From: Combretum micranthum
Lineage: Eukaryota > Streptophyta > Magnoliopsida > Myrtales > Combretaceae
Assembly: GCA_024138025.1 (NCBI GenBank)
Contig: JAMXBD010001043.1
Coordinates: 62,001-126,000 of the forward strand
DNA length: 64,000 nucleotides
Direction of reading: 5' to 3'
This document shows, in pieces, positions 50,353-61,421 of the stretch. The position numbers and the translations under genes were made by a program. Position 1 is the first letter of the stretch. Each line of letters begins with the position of its first letter. Below the pieces are notes generated by a model that was not told the DNA's origin, ran no database searches, and worked only from the letters and a program-made list of their open reading frames with translations.

Positions 50353-50956
50353 TGTCATGCCCCATAGGGTACCCTAAACGTAACAGTCTACCACATACCA
50401 TATAAGATTCCCGAATTACCGCCTTAGTACTTCGAGAGCCTCATATAGATGTAAGGCGTACCTTTACAACAATAGAGTACAAGTCCAAATGGAGATAAAA
50501 GCTTAACTTGGCATACATTAGCAGTAGGATATAACTCATGAGACATAAATAAATATTACATTTACTAAAGGGCATTCCCCCGCAAAAGAATATTCAATGG
50601 CCTTATACAGTCATCCAAAGTCTTAAAAGTTTCCTATGGAAGTCTAAACAAACAATTCCAACTTCTAGGGGAAACTCCTAGCTTCTGTACCTGTACAGCC
50701 GGGTCACGCCACCTAAGCCACAAATGGGGTAGCCGCAAAAGGAAGGGACTGTAGGGACGTAAGCTAACTAGCTTAGTGAGTGTAATCTTCCACAATAACA
50801 TTCATGTCACAACAATTCAACCAAGTGATTAAGCAAGCAAGTGAATGCACCAAGCACATGAGTTCAACAAACATATGACCAGTCGGAAATCATATGTGGA
50901 TGGACTTGCGCCCTCCATCCCGGGTTAGCAGATTAATGAATACTGCGGTACTAACT

Positions 50957-51064
50957 TTATGCCGTTTATGGTTCGCGGTTAACCTACGATTATTCGATAT
51001 CGTTTATGGATCACGATTAACCTACATATTTGATATCTTTTATGGATCACGATTAACCTACAAA
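50957..51064. repeat. 36-bp tandem repeat, three units, in the 3' LTR of Q
   Basis: The unit core is CGTTTATGGATCACGATTAA (part). The first unit is diverged. The partner LTR has four units. Confidence 0.9.
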
Positions 51065-53070
51065 TGCTAATGCTCCTTCCCCTTATGATATGCACATGTC
51101 AAATTTGGCATTAGTCCGAGTAGTTGATTAAGTCATTTTACTTAGGCGATCAACCAATTTCTCAAACAATCCATCACAGCTAACTACTGTACCAAAATTT
51201 ATCACCCGGTCTCGATATTCTTATTTTGAGTTCACACATCATCATCAACATAAAATTTCCCATTATTCCCATCATTCATATTCCATTCATTTGGCCTACA
51301 TTCTAGTGCACTAATTATCAAGCACATACAATAAATGAATCGGAAAGGAAAACTCACTCCGCCATAGGTTCGCCTTTCTTCTAGTAATAATAATCCGGAG
51401 GCAAAGAGTCAACGTCTACGAGTTCACCTATTCATATAAGAAATACCCTAATAAGTATTCTACCATCTTAGGATACTAAAACTCTAAGAAAACTTAGTGA
51501 AATCGAAATTCGCGTCATTTTCGAAGTCCCGATTTAAAATGGCCATAACTTGGTCGTTTTAAGTCGGAATTTCGCAAATTTTATATCGATTTCTATCTAC
51601 TTCGGAAGAGTTTTCTAAATATGAAGTTTAAATCAATTTTTGAAAATATTTAAGCCTCAGAAATGAGGGATCAGATCTGTACAGCGGTTATATTGATTCC
51701 GAAAATGCGGTTTTCATGAATGCACTTGAGATTCCTACGTACAAAATGAACTAAATGCCATGGTAATGATTTTCCCCTATCATGAATGTCATGATATGAA
51801 CTCTAATGAGTCTAAGGTCTTATAAATTTTTAGACTTAAAGAATTTAAATCAACTTTTTCTTAGAAAACCATTTCATGCTATTGTTTAGCAAGTAAGTTT
51901 ACTACACTTGGTCACACTTACTTATTATAAGGATTTTTTTTAGGAAAACTCCACTTTTTTTAAAGAAATTTTGACCCTTATATTAGTTATATCCTAAGGC
52001 CTTTATTTCTTTAATAAAATCTTCATTTGTAAAAGTTTAAGTGGATCTTTTACTTGGGTGGTTCCAAAAATCCGAATTTAGAAAACTTCATTTTCAAGTT
52101 GATTCTTTTAAGAAAAATGCACTTTATACTTAGAACTTTAAGTATTTATTTTACCTATACCCTAAGGACTTCATTTATTTAAGAAAATACCATTTTTGAA
52201 GTTGGAAAAATAATGTTTTCTAACCATCTATCCATTATTACGAATTTGGTTTTCAAGACTTTTAACTCAAAAATTCTATTGGACTTCAACTCTTGTTTCA
52301 AATATTTTCTTTAGTAAAACTCATTTAAACTCATGAAAAATATCACCGAACATTACTTATCACCTATAGGCTTCATTTTTCTTGTAAAATACATGTTTAG
52401 AAGTTAGTAAAAGGGTTTTTAACCTAGGTTTCTCAAGTCATCCGAATTTACCCAAGTTCATTTCTTAAAAAGTGCTTTCCTTTTTGACTTTATTAACTCA
52501 TCTACCTATAGATCTATCTACTAGAAAGGTTATTTACTAAGGACAAAAGCATTGAAGACTATTAATGCACATAAACTCAAAATAATGATGAGATCTTAAA
52601 TGCCTACATGAATATGAGTAGTAAAATGATAGATCTACTATATCAAATGCTTGAATAGGTTTTGAAAACATAAAAACTACATTTTTATAAAAGATCTTTT
52701 GTTCAAAACACTTTTTGATGAAAAATCATAAAGCTTATGCCTTGAAAGCTCCTTGAAATACAAGATCTACTAGTGATGGTTTGCTATTCTTGTTTTTGAT
52801 ATTTCATTGTCCCTACCAAGAGATCATGGGGACATTTAGTTGGAATATCCAAGAATAACCTAGCCATTACAAAGATCTAAGGATATAGGAAGCGAGTTCT
52901 CTTACCTTAAGGTAAAAATAGAAGACAATAGAAGAAAAAGAAAGTTGAGTGTGTGTGTGGGTGGGCACCAAAGCTCACGGTAAAGGAGGGTGTGGGGGAG
53001 GAACTTTGAGAGCTTTCTACCTTTTGGAAGTTTTGAAAATGAAAGAATGAGGTGAGAGAAAGGAAGTGTA

Positions 53071-53079
53071 GCTTATATA
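53071..53079 (-). promoter_or_regulatory. TATA-like box, 3' LTR of Q
   Basis: TATATAAGC on the minus strand, at a place comparable to the TATA box of P. Confidence 0.55.
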
Positions 53080-53795
53080 TTAAGTGGAATTAGGTTAAAT
53101 GTGACAAAAAGAAGTAAAAAAAAAAAAATTTGCACAAGGAGCTCATGGGGGGGGGCATTCACGCCGGCCACAATTGCTTGAGGGGGAAGGGAAAAGTGGA
53201 TTTGCTTGATTGATTTGCTTTTGATTTGAATTGTGTACAATTTGTCATAAATTGTATTGATTTTTAAGAGACAAAAAGTTTTTGAAATGAGATTGATTGA
53301 GTAATGGTAAGTGTTGCAAATATAGGGTGTACAAATAGGTAGTAATAGGTTGTACTTATGAATAGTGAAGAATAGTAGTCGAGATAATTTAATTATCGGT
53401 AGTAAGAAAAATACGAATAAGAAGGTTATAACTGTATTTTTCATAAGTCGAAAAATTATGAAATTTATATTTTTGAAATCCTTTTTTATTTCGATTCAAA
53501 TGAGTATTCACAAGTAAATTTTTGAAATTCTAGTTTCGGGGCATGCTCTTTTATAATGGGTCTCGGGATGACCCGGATTTGAAATTTTCTCAAAATCTGA
53601 TCTTTTCTTGGTTTGAAATATAATCAAGAACTATATTGAAAATTAAATTTTCTTATAAAAGATTCTTAGTTGGAAACCGAGGAAAAGTCGGAATTAGGGT
53701 TCCTAGTTCTCACTCCAGACTTAAGCTATTCCGGTTTAGGGTTTTGGTTTCCGATTCTTGAGTTATCTTGGCTACTTGAAAAACCGGGGTTTACA

Positions 53796-53808
53796 GCCTA
53801 CCCACCTT
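53796..53808 (-). other. Polypurine tract of Q
   Basis: Minus-strand AAGGTGGGTAGGC abuts the LTR start. It differs from N1 and P in the last base only. Confidence 0.9.
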
Positions 53809-53824
53809 AAAAAGAGTTTTGTGC

Positions 53825-54865
53825 TCAAAACTGAATTGACGTACCTTGATCCTCAAACAACTCGGGGTATTTCCTTCGGATCTCCTCCTCAGCTTCCCAA
53901 GTTGCTTCCTCAGAAGCATGGTTTCTCCACAATACTTTGACATATCGGATCTCTTTATTCCGTAGCTTCTGAGTTTTCTTATCCAAGATTTCTACTGGAT
54001 GCTCTTCATATGTGAGATTCTCCTTTAACCGAATGGGTTCCAACTCCACTATCCGTCAGGGTCAGGCATACTTCCTTAACACTGACACGTGAACACATTA
54101 TGAACTCCAGACAAGCTTGGCGGTAAGGCTAGCCGATAGGCCAAATCTCCCACTCTTTCCAAAATCTCAAAGGGTCCAATATACCTTGGGCTTAATTTCC
54201 CTTAGTCTGCATCCTCTTTATGCTTTGATTGGGTTTATTTTCAGATAGACATGATCGCCTACTTGGAATTCAAGTTCTCTTCTTTTAGATCAGCCCAACT
54301 CTTTTGTCTGTCTTGAGCTTCTTTCATCTTCTGTTGAATACCCGGACCTTATCAGCTGCTTCCTGAACCAATTCAGGCCCAATAGCAAGCTTTTCCACAT
54401 CATCCCAAAAAGAGGGGACCTACAACAGTCCATATAAGGCTTCATAGGGTGGCATCTGAATGGTTGAGTGGTAGCTATTGTTTATAGGCAAACTCAATTA
54501 GAGGTATGTGATTATCCAACTTCCTTTAAATTCCAAATGCATGCTCTTAACATATCCTCTAAGGTCTGAATGGTTCGCTCAGACTGTCCATCTGTCTGAG
54601 GATGGTAGGCAGTACTGAAATGCAACTTGGTGCCTAGGCTCTTTTGTAAGCTCGTCCCAAACTTCGAAACAAACCTTGGATCCCGATCTGAAATAATTCC
54701 CGCTGGAACACCATGGAGTCGCACAATCTCTTTGATGTAGATCTTAGCCAACTTGTCCAGTGAATATGTCATATTGATCGGTAAGAAGTATGCTGACTTT
54801 GTCAAGCGATCTACTATTACCCAGACTGCATCACATCCCGTGGAGTTCTCGAAAATCCCACACAA
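53825..54865 (-). pseudogene. Integrase core and chromodomain-like tail of Q
   Basis: The frame at 54512-54865 has [29 protein letters not shown] and [20 protein letters not shown], so all three DDE residues are present. The frame at 53825-54049 has HPVEILDKKTQKLRNKEI and VKVLWRNHASEEATWEAEEE, a chromodomain-like motif. Between them (54050-54511) stops and frameshifts interrupt the GDHVYLKINP-type region. A frame change near 54850-54870 separates the core from the WKWDQIS motif. It would catalyse strand transfer. Confidence 0.85.
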
Positions 54866-54953
54866 AGCCCATTGAGATTTGATCCCATTTCCATTCGGGG
54901 ATAGGTAGTGGCTTTAATAATCCTCCTGGCCGTTGACGTTCCACTTTAACTTA

Positions 54954-55943
54954 CTAACACACGGCACACTTCATGACGTAATCCGCCACATCCTTCTTCA
55001 AACCATTCCACCAATAGTGGCTTTTTATGTCTTGATACATTTTTGTACCTCCCAGATGCATAGTGTAACCGGAGTTGTGAGCTTTGCTCATGATTTCCTT
55101 TCTCAGTTCTTCGTCCTCCGGTACACACAATCCCCCCTTTATCCTAACCACCTCTTCATCATCTAGGGTAAAGTCACTATACTTCCCTTTGAGCACTTCT
55201 TCCTTGATCTTCTTTATCACTTCGTCATATCTTTGAGCTTCCTTAATCCTATCGATCAAGGTAAGTTCCATAACCAAGTTTGCGATCTCCATTTCGACAT
55301 CTTTCCCTACAAACTCAATTCTTAACCTTTCGAATTCCCTTATCAGCCCTTTTTGCTCTGTGATTAGGGCTGCTACTTCTCCATAATTCTTTCTGCTCAA
55401 GGCATCAGCAACAGCATTTACCTTTCCCAGGCAGTAATTGATTCCCAAGTCATAGTCCTTTATGAGTTCCAACCACCGTCTCTGCCTTATGTTCAACTCC
55501 TTTTGTGTGAACAAATATTTGTGACTCTTATGATATGTGTACACTTCACATCTTTGTCCATAAAAATAATGTCTCCATAACTTCAAGGCAAAAACCACAG
55601 CGGCCAACTCTAAATCATGTGTAGGATAATTCTGCTCATGAGGCCTTAATTGTTTGGAGGCATAAGCAATGACTTTCCTTTCTTGCATCAACACACATCC
55701 AAGGCCATTCCTTAAGGCGTCACTATGCACTGTGTAAGGTTTTTTGGGGTCAGGCAATACAAGAATTGGAGCTGACACCAAGCATTGTTTCAATTCTTGG
55801 AAACTTTGCTTCCTCTTATCTGTCCACACGAACTTCTCATTCTTTTGTGTCAGTTGTGTCAGAGGTTTGACAATTTTGGAGAAATCCTTCACAAATTTGC
55901 GGTAATAACCAGCCAAACCTAGGAAGCTTCTCACTTTAGTCAC
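54954..55943 (-). CDS. RNase H plus integrase zinc domain of Q (329-codon open segment)
   Basis: This is the longest uninterrupted frame in the window. It begins at the RT connection ([20 protein letters not shown]), then RNase H ([32 protein letters not shown]), a linker with VADALSRK, and the integrase HHCC zinc domain ([18 protein letters not shown] to CAVC). The RNase H motif reads [11 protein letters not shown] where P has [11 protein letters not shown]: the catalytic Asp codon at 55533-55535 is Tyr. The segment is closed at both ends by in-frame stops: TGA at 55959-55961 in place of a Trp codon, and tandem TAG TAA at 54951-54956 where P has two Gln codons. It is a piece of pol, not a separate gene. 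Confidence 0.85.
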   Translation of the reverse strand: MTKVRSFLGLAGYYRKFVKDFSKIVKPLTQLTQKNEKFVWTDKRKQSFQELKQCLVSAPILVLPDPKKPYTVHSDALRNGLGCVLMQERKVIAYASKQLRPHEQNYPTHDLELAAVVFALKLWRHYFYGQRCEVYTYHKSHKYLFTQKELNIRQRRWLELIKDYDLGINYCLGKVNAVADALSRKNYGEVAALITEQKGLIREFERLRIEFVGKDVEMEIANLVMELTLIDRIKEAQRYDEVIKKIKEEVLKGKYSDFTLDDEEVVRIKGGLCVPEDEELRKEIMSKAHNSGYTMHLGGTKMYQDIKSHYWWNGLKKDVADYVMKCAVC

Positions 55944-55958
55944 GGTTTCGGGTTGTTT

Positions 55959-56723
55959 TCATTCCACCAAAGCCTTAATCTTTTCAGGGTCAACAAATAT
56001 TCCTTCTCCCGTCACCACATGCCCAAGAAAAGATATCCTATCCAACCAAAAATCACACTTGGATAGCTTGGCGTACAACTTATTCTCTCTTAAGGTTTGT
56101 AACGCCATTCTTAGATGCTCCTCATGTTGTTCCCTAGTTTTTGAATAGATCAAAATATCATCTATGAACACGATCACTCACTTATCCAAGAGTGGTTTGT
56201 AAACTCGGTTCATAAGGTCCATAAATGCAGTCGGTGCATTGGTTAACCCAAATGGCATCACCAAGAACTCATAATGCCCGCACCGCGTACGAAAGGCTGT
56301 CTTGGGCACATCTTCCGACTTTATTCTCAACTGGTGATAACCCAAGCGCAAATCAATGTGCGAGAACACACTCGCTCCTTGAAGCTGGTCAAAGAGGTCA
56401 TCAATCCTTGGAAGAGGGTATCGATTCTTGATTGTAACTTTATTCAATTCCCGATAATCGACACATAACCTCATAGACCCATCCTTCTTCTTTACAAACA
56501 ACACCGGTACGCCCCATGGCAACACGCTGGGTCTTATGAATCCTTGATCCAAAAGTTTTTGCAATTGGGTTTTCAATTCCTTTGATTCCACCGGGGCCAT
56601 CCGGTATGGTGCCTTCGATATCGGTTCTGTACCCGGGGCTAGAGTGATTTCAAAATCTATCTCTCTTTTTGGTGGTAAACCGGGGAGTACTTCGAGAAAT
56701 ACATTCTCAAACTCATTTACCAC
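55959..56723 (-). pseudogene. Reverse transcriptase of Q
   Basis: The open part 56178-56723 has [77 protein letters not shown] and [23 protein letters not shown] at 56178-56180 follows; the matching codon of P is TGT. The same frame resumes with the active site [12 protein letters not shown] and [18 protein letters not shown] (55959-56177). The RT spans palm and fingers as usual for Ty3/gypsy. The protease (56760-57218) is in the same frame just upstream, with a stop at 56760-56762 between them. Confidence 0.9.
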
Positions 56724-56759
56724 GGGTATGTCTCTCTTTTCTCCTTTCTCCTCTCTAAC

Positions 56760-57218
56760 CTAAGCATCTTCTATCGGCACAATTTCCTCATCTTCCATCA
56801 TTAGCTCAAAGGAGCTTAACCCGAAATCTCTTCGCACCATGGTCTCTCCGAGGAAGTTTACTCTCTCCTTCCTGTGGTCATCAAAACTTATCATCTTCCG
56901 TTGACAATCCACAATGGCTTTAACCTTACTTAGCCAATTCATCCCGACGATAACTTCATATTTACTCATCTCCAAAACTATCAAATCGCTTATTGAGATA
57001 TGTCCTTGGATTTCTAGCAAACAATCCCTTATTATCTCCCAGGTCGACACGACACTACCTATGGGTGTCTTAATCCTTAAGCTTGTGGTTGTCATGGCTA
57101 TAGGTAGTCCAAGCTGCTTAGCCAAGCTGGTAGTGATAAAGGAGTGGGTTGCTCCCGTGTCAAACAACACATAAGCTTCACTCCCATTCACTCTTATGCG
57201 TCCTCTTACCATAAGCAT
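56760..57218 (-). pseudogene. Aspartic protease of Q
   Basis: It has the active-site motif VLFDTGATHSFITTSLAKQL, then LEMSKYEVIVGMNWLSKVKA and VDCQRKMISFDD. It is an intact-looking open segment of 152 codons, part of the polyprotein. The spacer 57219-57357 to gag has no recognised motif and contains stops. Confidence 0.85.
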
Positions 57219-57357
57219 TTATCACTACTTGGTCCTAATCACTAAACAACAATCTATTCCAAGGTTCCCAGATTTCAACTCTTCCTCTATTACAGTTTTA
57301 ATTCTTTTTAAAACTTGTTAAGAAACAAAGAACTTTTATCTAAAAAGGAACTTGTTA

Positions 57358-58767
57358 CTAACCTGTCACTAAGTCGTCATCTACATCATTGCCTTGGTCC
57401 AGTGCGGCCAGCTCCATGCCTTCCTCCTCATCATCCTCAATCATCCATTGGCCTTCAAAGTTGTATAGCCACATCCCATGCATGGTCGAAGCTGCGCAGC
57501 TTCCACCTTTGCTACCAAATCTTAGGGTGTTATCATTTCCCGGATTCCCATAAGGCCGGGTAGCCACACTTTTTCCTTTGAGGGCACTCGGAGGTTATGT
57601 GTCCCTTTTCCTTGCAAAGGAAGCAGGTTATTGCCATTTTCTTCGGGCAAGCATAGGCTAGGTGGCCTGCCTCGTCACAGAAGAAGCACTTGCCCTTCAG
57701 CTGTGGGCACTGTCTTGGGTAGTGGCTCCCTTTACACTTCCAACAAGTAACATTGGGCTTGGTTTGGTTGAACTTTCCACCATTGTTATCCTTAAACCCA
57801 TGGTAAGGCTTGAACCTTTTCCCTTTATAGCTTGAGCGGAGGCATCAAATTGCCTTTTTCCGAACACTCTCTTGTCCGACTCAACATGCTTCCTCTTCTT
57901 AGCCCCTTCAATCAACCGGGCTTTCTCAATCACCTCAAGGTAAGTTGGCAAACCTGATTCCTCTAACTTCACCCTTAGGTCTTCATCAAGACCTTCCAAA
58001 AACAGTTGTTTTTGCAACTCCTAACTGTTTTTGTAAGATTCAGGAGCATACTGTAGCATGTGATTGAATTCCGTCTCATACTGCTCAATCGTTCTGCCTC
58101 TTTGTTTCACATGCAAGAAATCTGCGCTATATCTCACTCGGAGGCTAGCAGGAAAATAGTTCTCCAGGAACTCCCTGCGAAAGGTCTCCCAGCTAATCGG
58201 GGGTGGCAAACTTCTCTGTTTCGATTCCCACCATACTCGGGCGTTATATCTCAGCATGTAGGTGCCATACTCCAATCGGAGATATGGTGGAGTCTCATAA
58301 GCTGCAAAGGAGCGCTCAATTTACGCTAACCAATCCTCTGCTTCGTCGGGCCTTACAAATGCCCCTTCAAAGTAACGATTGCTCTTTATAAAGTCAGGGA
58401 GAGAACTCCTTTGATATCCTCTTTGTGGTGGAGGGGGCGGATGGCGAGCATTGTAAGATTGTTCCTCAGGTGTTAAGGAATCTCTACTTGCATTCCCCTA
58501 TACGGCGGAGGTGGTGGAGGCGGTGGCAGAAGTGCTGAATCCCTTATACTCGGTTTGGGATTCTGAGGTTGGTTTTGATTTTGGTTTTAAATGAATGCAG
58601 TAAGCATGTTTGTCAAATGCCCAATTGCATTCATCATTGCTGCTTGGGGATCGAGCTGAGCAGCTTCAGGTTGGTTAGCTTGGGGATGATCTGGCTGGTT
58701 TGTGCTACTAGCCTCGTTTGGGAGTGGTTCTTGCTCCCTATTTCGGTTTCTTCGGTTTCAATTGTTA
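57358..58767 (-). pseudogene. gag of Q with capsid domain and three zinc knuckles
   Basis: The proposed start is an ATG near 58767, followed by an Asn/Gln/Pro-rich region with a run of prolines (near 58510). The capsid domain has NRYFEGAFVRPDEAEDWLA, RLEYGTYMLRYNARVWWESK, ISWETFRREFLENYFP, QYETEFNHMLQYAPESYKNS and LFLEGLDEDLRVKL. Stops lie at 58321-58323 (TAA, a Gln codon in N1 and P) and 58021-58023 (TAG). Frameshifts follow near 57820 and 57570. The knuckles CWKCKGSHYPRQC, CFFCDEAGHLAYAC and CFLCKEKGHITSEC lie at about 57580-57740, and MWLYNFEGQW follows. It would form the particle and bind RNA. Confidence 0.85.
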
Positions 58768-59346
58768 CATAATGTCTTAATAAGTTTTATTTCTTCTTTA
58801 AAGTTTCGTGGTTTATAAAACTTTGATTAAGGAATTTGCGAAAATTTTAGGAATAATTTAAGGAACTATAGAATTCACAAAGGATCCAAAGGAAATCAAA
58901 ATTTCAAATCGTCTACAAAAAGGCTCTTAGAGCAAAGAAATCATAACAAGCAGGAAATTCTAAATCAAGTGATGATATGAATGGGAATATGCTTATGCAA
59001 TTAAGTATAATGAATGTAGTCTACTACTAATGCAAAAGTATAATGCTTGTGAAACTTCCTTCTTGGAATCAACATAATACTTCATTGATTTGATGTGCCG
59101 TATAAGAGTTGTTTTACAAATAAGCTTACAAAATTTGGCAACACAAATCTAACCTTCCGATACTAGCCGATAACGTCAATCTAGCAACATCTAGAGACAT
59201 GGAAAGGAAAAAAACAAGAAAAAGAAGGACAACATACTAAACCATAAAGAGATCCTAAGGTAAATTGGCATCCCGCATTACCTACTATTTAGAAAGAAAT
59301 ACTATTGGACTCTATGGGACACTCGACTCTATTCCTCCATGGCTCA
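58768..59346 (-). other. Spacer between accessory ORF and gag of Q
   Basis: It is AT-rich, without an ORF or recognised motif. Confidence 0.6.
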
Positions 59347-60544
59347 CTAAGAGTCGTCTGGTGAGGGGCTAGGGAGTCGTTCCCGACTAGAAGATCCTCC
59401 ATCATCCCTTCGAATGAACTGACTTAGATAGGCCCTCACAGTTAACCTCCTTCTCCTAATGGGTCGAGCTACTGGCTTTTGCTCTTCTTCTTCCTCTTCT
59501 TCTTCTTCCCTCATCTCTTGATCTCCAACTTGATTTCTTTCTTCCCTATCAACTCTATTATTGGATCCATTCCTATTTCCCATTTCTCTATCTACTTCTC
59601 TTCCAGCTTCCTCCCAAATCCTGTTCCATCTATCCCGGAATTCACTCATCATATCCTCCTCTTCGTTCACTCTCTCTAAAGGTTCCGAAACTACCAGCTC
59701 GGGGGCTATGGCATCAACCTCAGGCGGACGCTCGCCTACCGGGTAGATATCTTTCCAGATGGTGGGGTCAAACTCTGGTTCCATCTCTCTCACTATCGGG
59801 TATGTCAAGATCCCTATCAAAATCCCATACAATTTGTTCTGGTAACTGGTTGGGTTGTTCTAGAGCTATGGCTGGAGGGGTAGGAGATCTAGGTATTTCC
59901 TCTTCTTGCCAATTCGGGTCCTCCTCAGGATCCTCTTCTTCTTCAAAGTCATCCATATCATTATCCTCTTCCGCATTATTCCCTTCATTCATCTTCTGCT
60001 TCCATAACCGGGGCATTAATCATATGTACTCCTCTATTTCCTACTTGTGGGGCTGGAGCTCCTCCTAAGAATGGTATAAGATCAAGATATCTAGCTTGCC
60101 ATAATATGTGATTTCTGGCATCGGCAAGATTCCATTCCCTATGGTCATCAAGATCATCATGGGCATGCACATAGAGAGGTCCTATACCATGCCACATCCT
60201 AAAGTCTGGGTAGGTGGGGTTCCCTTCATTCTTCAAGATAAAAGTGGCTTCTCTCAGCATTGGTTCACCAGCATACTCCACCATTACCCTTTCAGGGTAT
60301 AGATAGTCTCCATCATGGTCCATCTTCTTCTTTTAATCGGATCATATCTTAGTTGATCTATTACTAATGTCCATCTTTTATATCTTAGACCTTCTTTCCA
60401 CAAGTTATACATTTCCTTTGGAGTCCTAGGTCGTTGTACTAATGCAAAGTCTTCACACAACACTCTTAATCTTAGCCGATATTCCACCATAGTCTCATTC
60501 ATGCTTTTAGTGAAGTTTCTGGCCCTTTCACGAGTTTCACCCAA
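59347..60544 (-). pseudogene. Accessory ORF upstream of gag in Q (about 400 codons, three frameshifts)
   Basis: Four overlapping open segments (60284-60544, 59985-60323, 59768-60016, 59347-59832) lie in frames that differ by one base at each overlap, consistent with one ancient ORF. The first part (MNETMVEYRLRLRVLCEDFA, then GLRYKRW) resembles the helical pattern of a retrotransposon gag domain; this is weak. The second (YLYPERVMVEYAGEPMLREA; DFRMWHGIGPLYVHAHDDL) is not recognised. The third and fourth are very acidic, then end in a Glu run, a basic RPIRRRRLTVR patch and a Ser/Pro tail. No ATG opens the first segment: it opens right after a stop, which lies in a pyrimidine-rich TTTTCTTGTTGTAG resembling a splice acceptor. 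The function is unknown. Confidence 0.6.
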
Positions 60545-60656
60545 AGAAACCTACAACAAGAAAACTATAAATTAGCCTAGCTTTAACTCCAATTTAACCT
60601 AGTTGCTTAATTCTAGGTATAGTTTTAAACTCTATTGTCATGCTTAATAACCTAGT

Positions 60657-60668
60657 GCTCTGATACCA
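60657..60668 (-). other. Primer binding site of Q, initiator tRNA-Met
   Basis: The minus strand reads TGGTATCAGAGC, 8 bases (ATTTAAGT) after the LTR end, exactly as in N1. Confidence 0.95.
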
Positions 60669-61277
60669 ACTTAAATTGTCACGCCCCATAGGGTACCCTA
60701 AATGTAATAGTCCACCACATACCATATAAGATTCCTGAATTACCGCCTTAGTACTTCGAGAGCCTCATATAGATGTAAGACGTACCTTTACAAAAATAGA
60801 GTACAAGTCCAAATGGAGATAAAAGCTTAACTTGGTATACATTAGCAGTAGGATATAACTCATGAGACATAAATAAATATTACATTTACTAAGGGGCATT
60901 CCCCCGCAAAAGAATATTCAATGGCCTTATATAGTCATCCAAAGTCTTAAAAGTTTCCTATGGAAGTCTAAACAAACAATTCCAACTTCTAGGGGAAACT
61001 CCTAGCTTCTGTACCTGTACAGCCAGGTCACGCCTAAGCCACAAATGGGGTAGCTGCAAAAGGAAGGGACTGTAGGGACGTAAGCTAACTAGCTTAGTGA
61101 GTGTAATCTTCCACAATAACATTCATGTCACAACAATGCAACCAAGTGATTAAGCAAGCAAGTGAATGCACCAAGCACATGAGTTCAACAAACATATGAC
61201 CAGCCGGAAATCATATGTGGATGGACTTGCATCCTCCATCTCGGGTTAGCAGATTAACGAATACTGTGGTACTAACT

Positions 61278-61421
61278 TTATGCCGTTTATGGTTCACGGT
61301 TAGCCTACGATTATTCGATATCGTTTATGGATTACGATTAACCTACAGTTTTGATATCGTTTATGGATCACGATTAACCTACAAATTTGATATCGTTTAT
61401 GGATCACGATTAACCTACAAA
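61278..61421. repeat. 36-bp tandem repeat, four units, in the 5' LTR of Q
   Basis: The units start at 61278 (diverged), 61314, 61350 and 61386. The last two differ by almost nothing. There are no spacers between units. Confidence 0.9.

Larger units (their letters stand above)
50353..53795 (-). repeat. 3' LTR of Q (3443 bp)
   Basis: Minus-strand start TGTAAACCCCGG at 53795, end TGACA at 50353. It carries a telo-box (53736-53744), TATA-like box (53071-53079), strong donor-like TTAAG/GTAAGA (GT at 52904-52905), reversed modules, the conserved block (about 51531-51610) and an exon-like box (51358-51427, 70 nt). The second acceptor that reads TTTTGCAG in the 5' LTR reads TTTTGCGG here. Confidence 0.9.

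Noticed and set aside
53073..53444. 123-aa minus-strand ORF and similar ORFs at 30729-31004 and 63396-63599
   Set aside because: They lie in the U3 and leader of the P and Q LTRs, differ in frame between copies and are compositionally biased.
55200..56600. Plus-strand ORFs at 54933-55166, 56225-56431, 56274-56468, 56914-57174, 57315-57563 and 58060-58391
   Set aside because: They are antisense to the pol and gag of Q and have no recognisable domain.
61278..61421. Regular 36-bp repeats, CRISPR-like at first sight
   Set aside because: Units are directly adjacent with no spacers, in a plant retrotransposon LTR.
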